From the NCBI GenBank assembly GCA_036873135.1, contig JAPTYO010000005.1, positions 6,612,166 through 6,676,165 of the forward strand: a stretch of DNA of 64,000 nucleotides, read 5' to 3'. Below are positions 11,431 through 22,902 of the stretch, piece after piece. Within the stretch, counting starts at the first letter, position 1, and each line of letters opens with the position of its first letter. A program made the translations under genes and the position numbers. The notes beneath the pieces are model-generated. The model saw only the letters and a program-made list of their open reading frames with translations, was not told the origin of the DNA and made no database searches. This DNA is from Clarkia xantiana subsp. parviflora (Eukaryota; Streptophyta; Magnoliopsida; Myrtales; Onagraceae).

Positions 11431-12249
11431 CTATTAGATGCATGATGTGAGGTGTATGAAAGAATATGTATTTGTTTTACCTCCCTTCCTTAGCATATTT
11501 CCCTCCATCTTTGTAGTTTGTCCCTAGCCACTGGATCTCCTTTATTTGAAATGGGTGGTTAGGATCGTGTCTCCTTCCTTAAACCCTACTCTTCAACTTT
11601 ATATTGGAAGATCACTTCCATTTTTACTTTTAGCCTCCATAATTTGAGTATCACTTTCTCTCTCGAATTTTGAAATTTCTTCATTTTCCTTCTATCTTCT
11701 TATTGCATTTTGGGTATCAATCATGGGCTTGCACACAGATTGGTTTGTGTTTTGATTGGGAGTCGATTTCCATCTTTTCTTTGGTGGTCTTTTCGGTGGT
11801 GGCCAACGGTGGGCTCGGCGGTGATGGTTGGCCACCATGGTGGTTCGTTGTCCGATTCTAAATGTTTGATTTTTGCTTCCTTGTGTTTTTTCTTGCCATC
11901 AATTGAAAATTTGCATGGCATGTATACAAAAAAATTGTATGGAAATTGGATTGTTGTTTTACCTCGTTTGCTAGATGGATAAATACCATTGTTCATTTGT
12001 AGCTGTTTGGCTTTGGGTAGATGTTTGGCATGTATACTTATATGTTTTGTGCTCCTTTGCCCTTGAATCATGATGGTTTGGTTGGTCTGAACGTGGAATT
12101 GACATCTTGCCGTCTGTCTTGGATTGGTATTTTTGTTGTATTGTTGTGTACTTCTTTTGTGGAGGCATATAGGAGAAGGTTTTAGTGGTGCCCCCCTTTA
12201 GTATATGTCACTGCGTGGTAATGAATATTTTTTCGACTCTTAGTTTGTA
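11431..12249. other. Non-coding part of element A
   Basis: Single-copy-looking sequence between two tandem arrays. Open frames exist on both strands but none resembles a known family. Confidence 0.5.
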
Positions 12250-13880
12250 TGGAGATTTTGAAAAGTTCTCATTTCAGATTGTATCACGTCGCAAAATAAG
12301 ATATTTTCAACACTTAGAATTTTTGAGGAAGATTTTGGATACTCCACTCTTTTGAAATGTGTCGCGACGCAAAATAAGATTTTTTCGACACTGTGAAACT
12401 TTTGAGGAGGATTTGGATACTCCAACTTTTTGAAATGTGTCGTGACGCAAAATAAGATTTTTTCGACACTTAGAAATTTTTGAGGAGGATTTGGATACTC
12501 CACCCTTTTGAAATGCGTCGTGACGCAAAATAAGATTTTTTTCGACAATTATAAGTTTTTTGAAGAATATTTTGAATACTCCATCTTTTTTGAAATGTGT
12601 CGCGACGCAAAATAAGATTTTTTCGACACTTAGAAATTTTTGGGTAGGGTTTTGCATGCTCCTCCCCTTTTTTAATGCAGCGCGATGCATATATGTGCGT
12701 CACCAACACTTAGAAATATTTTAGGCAGGATTTTGGATACTCCCCCTTTATTGAATGCAGCGGGCTGCGTACATGTGCAACACCAACACTAGAATTTTCT
12801 AGGCGGGATTATGGCTGCTCCCCCTTTTTTGAGTGCAGCGTGTTGCATACATGTGCAACACCAACACTTAGAATTTTCTAGGCGGGATTTTGGATACTCC
12901 CCCTTTTTTGAGTGCGCGTTGCATACATGTGCAACACCAACACTTAGAATTTTTTAGGCGGGATTTTGGATACTCCCCATTTTTTAGTGCAGCGCGTTGC
13001 ATACATGTGCAACACCCACCAACACTTAGAAATTATTTAGGCGGAATTTTGAATACTCCCCCTTTTTTGAGTGCAGCGCGTTGCATACATGTGCAACACC
13101 AACAGTTAGAATTTTTTAGGCGGGATTTTGGATACTCCCCCTTTTTGAGTGCAGTGCGTTGCACATATGTGCAACACCAACACTTAGAATTTTTTAGGCG
13201 GGATTTTGGATACTCCCCCTTTTTGAGTGCAGCACGTTGCATACATGTGCAACACCAACAGTTAGAAATATTTTAGGCGGGGTTTTGAATACTCCCCGTT
13301 TTTTGAGTGCAGCGCGTTGCATACATGTGCAACACCAACACTTAGAAATTTTTTAGGCGGGATTTTGAATACTCCCCCTTTTTTGAGTGCAGCGCGTTGC
13401 ATACATGTGCAACACCAACACTTAGAATCTTTTAGGCGGGTTTTTGGATACTCCCCCTTTTTGAGTGCAGCACGTTGCATACACGTGCAACACCAACACT
13501 TAGAAATTTTTTAGAGGGGATTTTGAATACTCCCCCTTTTTTGAGTGCAGCGCGTTGCATACATATGCAACACCAACACTTAGAAAACTTTTAGGCGAGA
13601 TTTTGAATACTCCCCCTTTTTTGAGTTCAGTGCGTTGCATACATGTGGAACACCAACACTTAGAATTTTTTAGGCGAGAATTTGGATACTCCCCCTTTTT
13701 GAGTGCAGCGCGTTGCATACATGTGCAACACCAACACTTAGAAATTTTTTAGGCGGGATTTTGAATACTCCCCCTTTTTTTAGTACAGTGCGTTGCATAC
13801 ATGTGCAACACCAACACTTAGAATTTTTTAGGCGAAATTTTGGATACTCCCCCTTTTTTGACTGCGTCATGTTGCATATA
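12250..13880 (+). repeat. ~78-bp satellite-like tandem array, about 20 units
   Basis: The landmark 'ggatactcc' recurs about 20 times at spacings of 74-82 bases (for example near 12337, 12414, 12494, 12969, 13050, 13131, 13211). The first five or six units carry 'gtcg(c/t)gacgcaaaataag'. The rest carry 'gcgttgcatacatgtgcaac' in the same place, so the array is split into two subfamilies. The repeats create artificial repetitive peptides on both strands, which are not genes. Confidence 0.93.
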
Positions 13881-14002
13881 GACGCATATATATGTTTTGA
13901 ATCTCCTTGTTTTTATGTGGCTGCTGATTGTGTTTCTGCTTTGTTACACGTGTTCTGGGTTGTTTTCTTTTCCTTCGATTTGGGGTTGCTTAATCTTCTT
14001 CA

Positions 14003-16456
14003 ATGTTGCGTAAGTCTTCCTTTCGTTCCTCCATGGCATCTTCTTGTGCTGATGAGGAGTTAGGTTTATCTTCTATTTTTTTGCCCCCATCTGATTCAAC
14101 ACGTGTGTCCGAATCTGGGTTGGGTTTTGGTGGTGATGCTGATTCTGCTATTTCTTCTGATTTTGATCCGCATGTGTCTAGTTTGCTACCTCTAGGCAAC
14201 TGGCTTAAAGCTCCCTACTACCATAAGGTTGTTAAGCTTGCCGGTTTAGAATCTGCCGATATGCCTTGTTATCCTTATGAGTTTCTTTCTGGGGTATCTT
14301 TAGGTGCTATTACTATTCCTCCCGATGGCATGTCGTGCGTGTATCCTCGTCAGGTCAGGTCTGGTTTGTGATTTCCGTATTGCAGTGCGCTGCAAGATCT
14401 TTGTCGGTATTATGGGATTTCCCCTCTTGAGCAGGTTCCTAGTGCTCACCGCACCTGGGATGGGTTTCGTGTGTTGTGTCTTAGGGAGTCTTGGGTGTAT
14501 TCTCTTGTAATATTTCGCTGTTTCTTCCTGCTTAGATTCCAGAGTTCGTCCGGGATGTATACATTTACTTATCGTTTTCCTGCTATGGGGGGGGGGGGGG
14601 GGGGGGCGATGGTTTCTGTTTACAGGGCCTTGGTGATTTGGAGTGGGATACTAAGTACCGGTTCGTTTCTCGTAGCAAGAGTTCCCGTGGTGTGTGGGGG
14701 GTGCAGTACTTCTTTGTGTCTGATCGGCATACTACTTGGACGTTATGTCCTGATGTTGGTAAAGATGTTCCTCCTTACTTTCGAGACTTGTCCTCCTCTG
14801 ATTGTGAGACCTTGAAAGTCATATGTCGTTGGCACGAGCGTCGATCTTATAAGACTGTGCTAGGAGTGAGTGAAGAAGAGTTGGTTGATGCTGGGATTTG
14901 TGCTGCATCTTCCTTTGTATATTAATGGTGCTTTGTTCGTTTTTCTTTCTTTTCTTGTAGGTGGGTTCTTTGATCAAGCTGCTTCTTTTCAGGAGCCTGC
15001 ACCTGTTGCGAGGCCCGTTGTTGGTAGGAGGAAGACGCATGTTTGTGTCTCTCCTGGATCGTCCAAGGTTGCTCCCCTGGCCGTGCTGCTCCGGGTATGC
15101 GTTTCGGTTTGCCTCATACGGCTTGTACTTATATATGTGTTTGTTCTTCTAATGTTCTATTTTTGATGTCCTTTTCATTTGTGAAGGGAGGTGCAAATCC
15201 TTCTCGTCCTCCTATGAGGAAATCCGACTTTGAGGTTAGGCCTTCAGATACTCCTTCGCGAAAGAGGAAAGGTGTGGATGCTGTTCGGAGCCTTCCGGAA
15301 CCTTCTTGTGATAAAGAGAAGGTGAACGAGTCCTCACGTGCCTCTGTCCAGGATAAGGGGAAGGATCCTATTTCCTGTGATGTCGAGGACGTTGCTGCCG
15401 AGGTGTTCGGTGTTGGGGATGATGTTATTGAGACCTTTAGGCCTTCTTCACCTCCTGCCTCCTCAGGTATTGTGATGTGGAGGGTACTTAGTTTTTTGAG
15501 GTTGTCCTTGTGTTATGCCTTTTCTTTAACCTTTATCTTTTGCAAGACTGGCCAGTCTTCCTCCCTTGACTGCTGATGAGCTTGTTCGCCCTTTTGAGGG
15601 TGATGTTGTTGGCCTAGCGTGGCATCTGATGTCTTCCACTCGCGACTTTCATTTCCCCAAGGATTGTTCCTTGGTGACGCCCGAGGTTGGTGTTAGGGTA
15701 CTGAATGCCATGGTTCCCCTTGCTGGTCGTTTGCCTACGCATGTTGATACTGCCGGTATACAGAGTGTCGTTAAGGGGATGTTGTCCCAGTTTTTCTCCT
15801 GTAAGTTGTGTGGGTTTTGTTTTTCTGTTCTCTATTGTGTTTGTCGGTTTGATGTTTTTCTTGTTGACTTTCAGGTTATGTCTCATATGCTGAACCTGTC
15901 CTCCTTTGCTATTGATGTGTCCCGTGAGAGGGACAATGCTCATGCCAGGAAAATTCAGCTGGAGGCGGAGTTGGCGGCGTCTAAAGCGAATGTTAAGATT
16001 CAAAGTCTGAAGTTGGCTGATTCGGAGAAGAAAAAGAAGATATCTAAGCTTGAAGGGCGCTTTTCCCAGATGTTGCAGAGGGAGGCGGATTATGACGCAA
16101 AGCTGGCACTTGCTACTGAGGCAGCAAATTTGAAGGCGAAGGATGCCGGTGTTGCTGAGTATAAGGCTTCTGATGTGTTTATAGCGGATGCTCAGCGTGC
16201 GAATACTGAGATGTTGATTGCGTCTGGTCACGAGATTGTGCAGAAGATTTATATGCATTGTCCTGATTTTCCAGTATCTGAGTTGGGTGACCTTGAGAGC
16301 TTTGGGAAGTTTTATGCTCCTCCGCTGGATGTTGATGATATGCTGGTTGATGAAGGAGAGGGATTGGAGGCTTCGACTCCTTCTCATGGGAATGTTGGAG
16401 ACTTGGTTTCCGGGGGCTTAGAGGATGGTGGGGATCCACCTGTTGATGCTGTTTGA
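14003..16456 (+). CDS. Antisense, intron-containing ORF of element A (putative gypsy-type transposon protein, aORF)
   Basis: It lies on plus, opposite to the gag-protease of element A. Coding pieces: 14003-~14580 (one in-frame TGA at 14369-14371), ~14625-14923, ~14962-15095, ~15186-15465, ~15550-15800 and ~15876-16456, separated by short GT-AG intron-like gaps. The N-terminal half holds a globular segment (LCRYYGISP, GFRVLCL, IFRCFFLL). The middle is basic and Ser-rich (SRKRKG, a possible nuclear signal). The C-terminal ~180 residues form a coiled coil followed by a YKASDVF segment and an acidic tail. The same layout and several motifs recur in 50635-52631. Such proteins are annotated as putative gypsy type transposon; their role is unknown. 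A 20-base G run at 14587-14606 probably breaks the frame, so this copy may be decayed. Exon limits are by eye. Confidence 0.6.
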
Positions 16457-18161
16457 CGTCTGTCGCTTTCTACTTATTTGTATGAACCTCTTTATATTTG
16501 TGATGTATGCGCTGCTATTTTATTTCGGATATCGTTTTCCTCCTAGTGACTTGATTATGTACACTGTGGCTCTTATGGTTGGGCCTATTTTGAGTGTTGT
16601 ATCCTTATCGGTTTGGTAGAAACAGTAATTTGCTTGACTTTGTTGTGTAGTCTATTTGGCTGTGTTTGGATATTTGTTTCCTGAATGAACCGTTGTTGCT
16701 GTTTTGATTGAATGGAGTGTGTCACTGCCCTTGTTGCCATTGTCGATGATTGCTGCGTGGTGTAGTTTTTCTTTCAAGCTTAGCATAATTCTGGAAGCTC
16801 GGATTTGCTGTTTTTGTGCGATCGCGTGTAATTCTCTCCAGACTTAGAATAATTCTGGAGACCCATATTTGCTGTTTCAATGAGACAGCGTTTGATTGTG
16901 CCCCCTCCTGGTGTGAACCCGGGGATGGATCTTGATAATCTTACTTTTGTATATAGGTGGTTCTCAGTTCTTGGCGTGGTTCATTTGTCATCGTATGATA
17001 TCGTACATGCAAGGCGGTTATTTGTATATGTATGTTGCTATACCGCGCACAATGTGGGGTTAGCGTATTTTGAATTTTTGTTTGGTTGCACCATGTATGA
17101 AATTTGGTGTAAGATTTTGCTGTTTGCTTTTGTTTCTTAAAACACACATTGCTGCACCTCTTGGGTTTAACACCTGTTGTTTGATTTTTGTGCGTTTTTC
17201 AAATTTTGCCATTGCGTCTCTATCTGTTGTATCCAAGCGTTGCGTTAGGCAAGGTTATGTCTTGCGACTTGTTTTCTCGTGAAAAGACTGTCTGGTTTTA
17301 TGATCCAGTGCGAGTCTAAAGTGCTAGCTCAATTGCTATTTGCTTTTGATTCAGTTATACTTCTACCTTGTTCTTGATCCAGTGTAAGGTTTGTGTGCTA
17401 GCTGGTGGTAATCCAGATTATGCTTATAAGAACCTCTATCAGGTATAAATTCCAGCATATGGCCAATACTAGCTGGTTTATTCCAGTCTAGAATTGTTCG
17501 CATGAACCTCTGCATGGTGTATGTTCCAGCGCAGGGCAAACACACTAGCTGGTTTGAACTCCAGTCTAGGGTTGTGAGTTTGAACTCCTACACAGTTTCG
17601 AAGCTAGCATAGGGGCCAACGTTAGGAGGTTGGATCTCCTCCTAAGGTTGTTATTGAACCCCTACCCGGTTTGTAGAGGCCAAGCAAAAGCCGGTGGGAA
17701 CTTCAGACTGATGATTGTGGCCACTGTTAGGTACAAACTCCAGCAACATGGCGAGCGCTTTTTGTCAGTGGTACATTTATTTGGATCTTTGTGGTTATTT
17801 CGTTGTTTTACCGGCAGACCTTCTTTTCCTGCATCTATTCATTCTATAGCTACTTTACAACATTTGTGACTGACACGACATTATTTGACTCGATTTTGCT
17901 GGAGTCTTGACGCTTGGTTGTTGTTCCTAGTTGATTCTTTTGTACCTGTTCTCATTCATGCAACAACATACGCATCTTCATTAGATATGGTTTGCACAAT
18001 GGGTTACATCATAAGGTAGTTCATGAAAAGTAGATTAAGCTAAACTCCTCGTAGGAAGTATCTTCTTGTCTATGACTAATTGAAAATAAAAAGGATAGAT
18101 GACAAATGCATATGAGCATGCCCTTTACCGGGTGGTAAGTGTTTATCATGTGGAGGGCGCT
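16457..18161. repeat. Repeat-rich spacer of element A
   Basis: Two ~55-bp copies around 'aattctgga' lie at about 16786-16890. A degenerate ~75-85-bp tandem series with 'actagctggttt..ccagtcta' and 'gaacctct' landmarks runs from about 17290 to 17740. No polymerase motif was found where pol would be expected. Confidence 0.55.
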
Positions 18162-18729
18162 TCATGCCTTAAACCTGCTCATACAACCCTTGTACATCAA
18201 TGTTTCAATCTCCAGCTTTAACACGAGGCAATTTTCTGTTTTGTGACCCCAAGTTCCATGGAACTCGCACCACTGGTTGATGTTGCGGCCAACAAAATCT
18301 TTTTCCGGGAGAGGTGGTTTGATGAAATGACGTAGGTGTTCCTTGAACAGTTCCTCCACTCCCGATGTTGAGTGACGTGAAGTCGAATGTTGGTGTGAAG
18401 CTTTTCTGTTCATGTACTTGCCCGACCTCGTCATCCCTTTCAGTCTTTTCTGGTTCAGCGTTTTCTTCCCGTTCCATCTCTTAGCGTAGCCCTATCTCTT
18501 CCTCTTCCCAAGTCATTGTATACTCCAGCTTGTCCTTCAGATCCTACATTGTTTGTGTCATCATTATGCCATAGGCTCCTCCAAAGTATTTGCCCTTATT
18601 AAACTTGAGGTTCCTGTAAAAGGCTCTGATGACTTCTCCTGGTGTTGCTTGTAGAGGGCATGCATTCTCTGCGAACCTGTGAAAATAGTGTCGTATTGTT
18701 TTGCCTTGTTTTTGCACTATGTCATCCAC
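18162..18729 (-). pseudogene. Second gag remnant in element A
   Basis: Two pieces in different frames show Tat gag features. One is a core segment (GKTIRHYFHRFAENACPL, then FYRNL). The other is a nucleocapsid-like CEFHGTWGHKTENC followed by a basic and hydrophobic tail. It lies downstream of the protease on the element's sense strand, where reverse transcriptase would normally be, so it looks like a duplicated or recombined gag piece rather than part of the main frame. Confidence 0.55.
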
Positions 18730-19134
18730 GTGCCTAAATCTCCAAAACCTTGCTAGGTTGGTTCTTTGTTCGCGTATTTCTTTCGATGTTTCCTCTCAGG
18801 TTGGAAATATGTCACTTTCTTGCACTTTAGGTTCACGGGCTGCCTTTTGGTTTCTCCTGCTGGTTGATCCTTTTTTGACTGGCCTGAAGCACAGAAAACT
18901 GCTTAGGCGTAGCGAGCCTGTCAGGAATTTTCCTTGCCTTGTCTTGCGATTCCTCTCTTTCGTCCTCGTTCTTGTTTCCTGTTCGTCTGGGGTTTCAATC
19001 ATGTTGATTGTTGTGTGTCGCTGTGACCTTGGCTTGGTCGTCTAGCACTTCTCCTACCCCGTGGGGAGTCGGAAATTTCATTTTTTGGTGTACGGTTGAG
19101 GCCACTATCTCATTTGGATTGATAGTTGTTCTTC

Positions 19135-22128
19135 CTAGAATCCCATTGTAGGCTCCCTCTGATTTGTGCCCAGTCTGCCCCCATTGTAACTGGGAGCACG
19201 ATTGTACCTAGTGGGTAGGTTGTTGTCCCCCGCGAAGCTGACTAGTGGGAAGTTTATTTGCTTTAAATCCTGCAGCTTTTTCCTCAGTTGTTCGAGAACC
19301 CTAACATGGAGTAAGTCTGCTGAACTTCCTACGTCCACTAGAATTCTTCTTATGTCAAAACCGTCCACATCAAGGGTTACCACGAGTGCATCGTCGTGGG
19401 GATACACAATGTGGGCCATGTCTTTCTTCGAAAATTGGATAGTGTTATCATCCTCCTCCCCGGGTCGTTTGCCATAGATATCCAGATTTGTTTGTGAGGC
19501 ATAGACCTCTATGGCATTAGATCCTTCTCCTCCTGAGGCAGGGCCTCCGTGTATTACGTTGATTGTGCCCTTTTTTGTGGGAGGTGGATATTCACCCATT
19601 TTCTCCTTTCCTTTGGTCGTTGTTGCCTGTGCTGGTTGAAGCCCTCCACTCCTCTTTCTGTGGTCATCCACAAATTGTTTCGTCCTCCCCTTTGTATGAT
19701 GTAGTTTATGCTGGAGCAAAGAGTATAACAGTCGTCTGTTAGGTGCCCCCATACTTCGTGGTTGTTACACCACTGCTCCTTCATTTTTCCCATGGGGCCT
19801 TCCCTGAATTTGCTTGGTGTTTTCCAGATATTCATCCTCTTCATCTCCTGCAAAATCACAGAAGGAGTTTTATTTGAAGCGACCATCGTTGTCTGCTGTG
19901 GTGTTTGCTTGACGGCATTCACGGCTTGAGGTTTTTGCTGCTCTCTTTGATGGCTGAGGGGCTGTGGTGGCGTCCATTGCTGCTGCTCCGCCGAAGCTTG
20001 TTGCCACTGAGGTGGTTTACCTCCATATGACCTTTGTTGTTTGTTCTGTCATGCTGGGCCACTGGTGTTAGGTTGAGTGGGTGCCTTTAACTTTCTATTT
20101 TATCTGTCTCTTTCCAAGTCAATATATTGTTTGACTCGTGCTACAAGCTCCTCGGTTGTTTTTACTGGCTTTATGGCCAGTTTATCAGCGAGGGCAGAGT
20201 TGTTTCTTCCCAAGTTTCTTATGAATGCTCGCACTATTTCCTTGCCTTCCAATTTCATCAATGTTTGCTATGTTTTGATTGAAATGGGTGTAGTAGCTTG
20301 CTAACGTCTCGTCGTTTCCTTGACGAACATCATCCAACGACCCTGCGCTCTTCCTGAGTTGGCGTTCACCGAGATACCTTTGTAAGAATTTCTTCTTTAG
20401 GTACTCCCATGATGTTACTGAGTTCTTTGGAAGTCCGAAGAATTAGTGTTCCGCCTGACCTATTAATGTTTTTGCGAAGAGCATTGGTATTACGTTTCCA
20501 TCGGTTGTCCGGCCTAAAAGTGCAGCCTCGTGCTGCTGATTATGCTCCATTGGGTCTCCTTTTCCATTGTATTTTTCCGACCGTCCTGTTTTTAGTGCGT
20601 CAGGTACATGGCTATGGATGATTTCCTGTGAAAAGGGGTGTGATGTTTTGTCGCTGAGTATGTGCAAAGCTTTTCCCATAGCTTCAGCCATCATCCTTGT
20701 GATCATGTTTTCCACATCATCTTGTGTCACCACCTGTGGTGGTAGATCAGGGGTAGCTTCGAGGTTCGCGTTTGTGGGGGTTTCCTGCCTTCCATGTTGC
20801 TGTGGGTTGTTGAAGTGGTGTTGGTGTGGATGTGTTTCTTCTTGCCTTCTCCTTTCTTGTGGGGTTGGAAATCCTCCTTCATTTTCTGCATGTGGTCCCT
20901 TTCCAGCTGGGGCATGATAGTATCCATCTCTTGGAGGGTTAGGATGTGGTCCATGCCACGTCCGTTGTGGCGGTGGCCTGTTTCTTTGTGTTTGCTCCTG
21001 TGGGGGTATGTTTTCCCTGTATTGGTGCTGCTCTGGTCGGGGGGGGGGGGGGGTGGGATGTTTCCTCATTTTTCTTCATGTTCAGCTTCATGGGACATCA
21101 CCCCTTTCTTGGTCATATGTTGCCCTTGCTGGGGGAGTTCCTTGTAAGCGTGTCGCGAACGATGGTCCTTTGTACGCGTACCTGTTATAGGGCGGTATGT
21201 CATAGGATGGGGCTCCATGTGACTGTCCTGCGAAGGGCATTACATATGGTGGAAAGCTGTATCGGCATCCGTGTGCCGGCATTCCGTATAGGAAGCTTTG
21301 CGAAAGGCTTTGACGCTGTCTCCTTCCCTCTCTTCCCAGGTGTTGTCTGCTCTGTGGTGTAGACGATGCTGATGACGCGTCTACCGGAATGGCTGGATCT
21401 GCATGGTTATTCAGATGTTGTGCCACGGTCGGGATATTACCCTCTGGGGGGTTTACCTGTTCTTGTGGCTGTTCGTTTTCTTCCCTTGCAACCTGCGCCT
21501 GTGGACGTTCCTGTTATTCAGTAGGAAGTGGTGGTCTACCTCCTCCCTATGGTGGTTGCTCTCTAGGGGGGGGGGTGGGATGTTTCCTCATCTTTCTTCA
21601 TGTTCAGCTTCATGGGACATCACCCCTTTCTTGGTCATATGTTGCCCTTGCTGGGGGAGTTCCTTGTAAGGGTGTCGCGAACGATGGTCCTTTGTACGCG
21701 TACCTGTTATAGGGCGGTATGTCATAGGATGGGGCTCCATGTGACTGTCCTGCGAAGGGCATTACATATGGTGGAAAGCCGTATCGGCATCCGTGTGCCG
21801 GCATTCCGTATAGAAAGCTTTGCGAAAGGCTTTGACGCTGTCTCCTTCCCTCTCTTCCCAGGTGTTGTCTGCTCTGTGGTGTAGACGATGCTGATGACGC
21901 GTCTACCGGAATGGCTGGATCTGCATGGTTATTCAGATGTTGTGCCACGGTCGGGATATTACCCTCTGGGGGGTTTACCTGTTCTTGTGGCTGTTCGTTT
22001 TCTTCCCTTGCAACCTGCACCTGTGGACGTTCCTGTTGTTCAGTAGGAAGTGGTGGTCTACCTCCTCCCTATGGTGGTTGCTCTCTAGGTGGTGGTTCTT
22101 CCCTTGATTGTTCGCTCCTTGTTGCCAT
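19135..22128 (-). pseudogene. gag-protease of element A (decayed)
   Basis: The likely start is the ATG at 22128 (MATRSEQSREE), 50 bp after the 5' LTR. The first ~350 residues are Pro/Gln-rich and include a recent 522-bp in-frame tandem duplication. The gag core follows (HPFSQEI, KYNGKGDPMEH, 21069-20443), then a zinc knuckle CNNHEVWGHLTDDC (~19780) and a retroviral-type aspartic protease with ILVDVGSSADLL (~19340), where the usual D-S/T-G is changed to D-V-G. The frame is interrupted by an in-frame TAG near 22068 and by frameshifts. Gag would build the particle and the protease would process it. The altered active site and breaks suggest this copy is inactive. Confidence 0.75.
21054..22097 (-). 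repeat. Recent 522-bp tandem duplication inside gag of element A
   Basis: The sequence starting TGTTTCCTCA at 21059 repeats at 21581 with an exact 522-base period (174 codons) and only a few substitutions. The copies abut G runs: 15 G at 21039-21053 before copy 1 and 10 G at 21566-21575 at the junction. Confidence 0.95.
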
Positions 22129-22159
22129 TCCTCTTGTGATCACCAGGCTTTTTGTTCGA

Positions 22160-22177
22160 GTCAGACAGACGGCGCCA
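22160..22177 (-). other. Primer-binding site of element A
   Basis: On minus it reads TGGCGCCGTCTGTCTGAC one base after the 5' LTR. The TGGCGCCGTCTGT core is shared with elements B and C in this window and is common in Tat-lineage elements. Confidence 0.85.
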
Positions 22178-22178
22178 C

Positions 22179-22897
22179 TGTTGGGACACGCTTCCAATCG
22201 GTCCGGTTTCGCGTGAACCAATCGGTCGGTACCCGACATAATTGTGATGATCCTCGTGGATTTGTCTGGGTGTTTCTTCGATAATTCTGTCCTTAGCTTT
22301 GAGATTCGTTCTTCCACCGTCTAGACCTGTGAAAACGTCTTGTCGGATATCCGTTTCCGAGTTCCAAGCTTGAACCTTTTTCCACGTCCACCTGCAAAAG
22401 GGATTACCGAGCATAGGGGGAGTGTTCGATGAATCCACTCCGATGCCTAAATGAGAATTTGCTAGAGAGAGAAAATGTCTAGAGAGAAGCTAGAGCAAAT
22501 TCTACTTGGCAACTTGTTTGAAATGAATGGCCAAGGGTCTTATTTATGAGACTCTTGGGTCATTAGTTTGCTAATTGCAGTATTAGTCTGTTAATCATGC
22601 ATTAATTAAGATAATGCGAAATTAGTCCTTACTAAGTATCAGAGGAGTTGGTCATATTTTTGGGGTGTTCGGGAACAGCGTGGCCCGGGAGGGAGGCCCT
22701 CCAGGCTGACAAATGTCCGGTTAGGGGGTGTCCCTAGCTGAACTTGTTCCTTTGCCGAGCGATCTAATTTCGCCCGGCCTTTTGTTGGTGGATTTTTTCG
22801 GGTTTGAGGTTTTCCAAATTTCGGTTTAGAACCGTCTTTGTGTCAATGCGGTAATTGAGTTGGGTCAAAACGGGTCAAGGTGGGTGTATGTCCATCA
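22179..22897 (-). repeat. 5' LTR of element A (719 bp)
   Basis: It is the counterpart of 9657-10454, with the same ends (TGTTGGGACAC ... CCATCA on plus). It differs by scattered substitutions and by loss of most of the U3 palindromic array. The right target duplication TTTCC is at 22898-22902. Confidence 0.92.
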
Positions 22898-22902
22898 TTT
22901 CC

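Larger units (their letters stand above)
9657..22897 (-). mobile_element. Element A: complete 13.2-kb Tat-type LTR retrotransposon lacking polymerase
   Basis: Two LTRs (9657-10454 and 22179-22897) bound the element, flanked by a perfect 5-bp target duplication TTTCC (9652-9656 and 22898-22902). The primer-binding site (TGGCGCCGTCTGT) and polypurine tract place its sense strand on minus, so the right LTR is the 5' LTR. From 5' to 3' it holds: PBS, a decayed gag-protease (22128-19135), a second gag remnant (18729-18162), repeat-rich spacer, a multi-exon ORF on the opposite strand (14003-16456), tandem arrays (13880-10733), PPT, 3' LTR. No reverse transcriptase, RNase H or integrase motif was recognised, so it would depend on a related autonomous element. 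An ORF antisense to pol near the 3' LTR is a known feature of some Tat-lineage elements. Confidence 0.92.

Noticed and set aside
12250..13880. Possible CRISPR-like array of repeats and spacers
   Set aside because: Units are contiguous and similar along their whole length, without unique spacers, in a plant retrotransposon.
12890..14063. Several 60-130 codon frames on both strands with repeated peptides such as FLSAARCIHVQHQHLEFFRR
   Set aside because: They are translations of the ~78-bp tandem array in arbitrary phases; similar frames occur on both strands, so they are not genes.
14587..14606. G20 run considered as a functional G-quadruplex
   Set aside because: It interrupts the coding frame and may be a sequencing or assembly artefact; no evidence of function can be read from sequence alone.
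15614..16387. A 257-codon minus-strand frame
   Set aside because: It is the complement of the antisense ORF exons of element A; it has no known motif, while the plus strand shows coiled-coil coding and splice signals.
9657..22897. Interpretation of element A as two separate nested elements because of the two gag pieces
   Set aside because: Only one pair of LTRs with a perfect 5-bp duplication, one primer site and one polypurine tract were found; no internal LTR terminus was seen.
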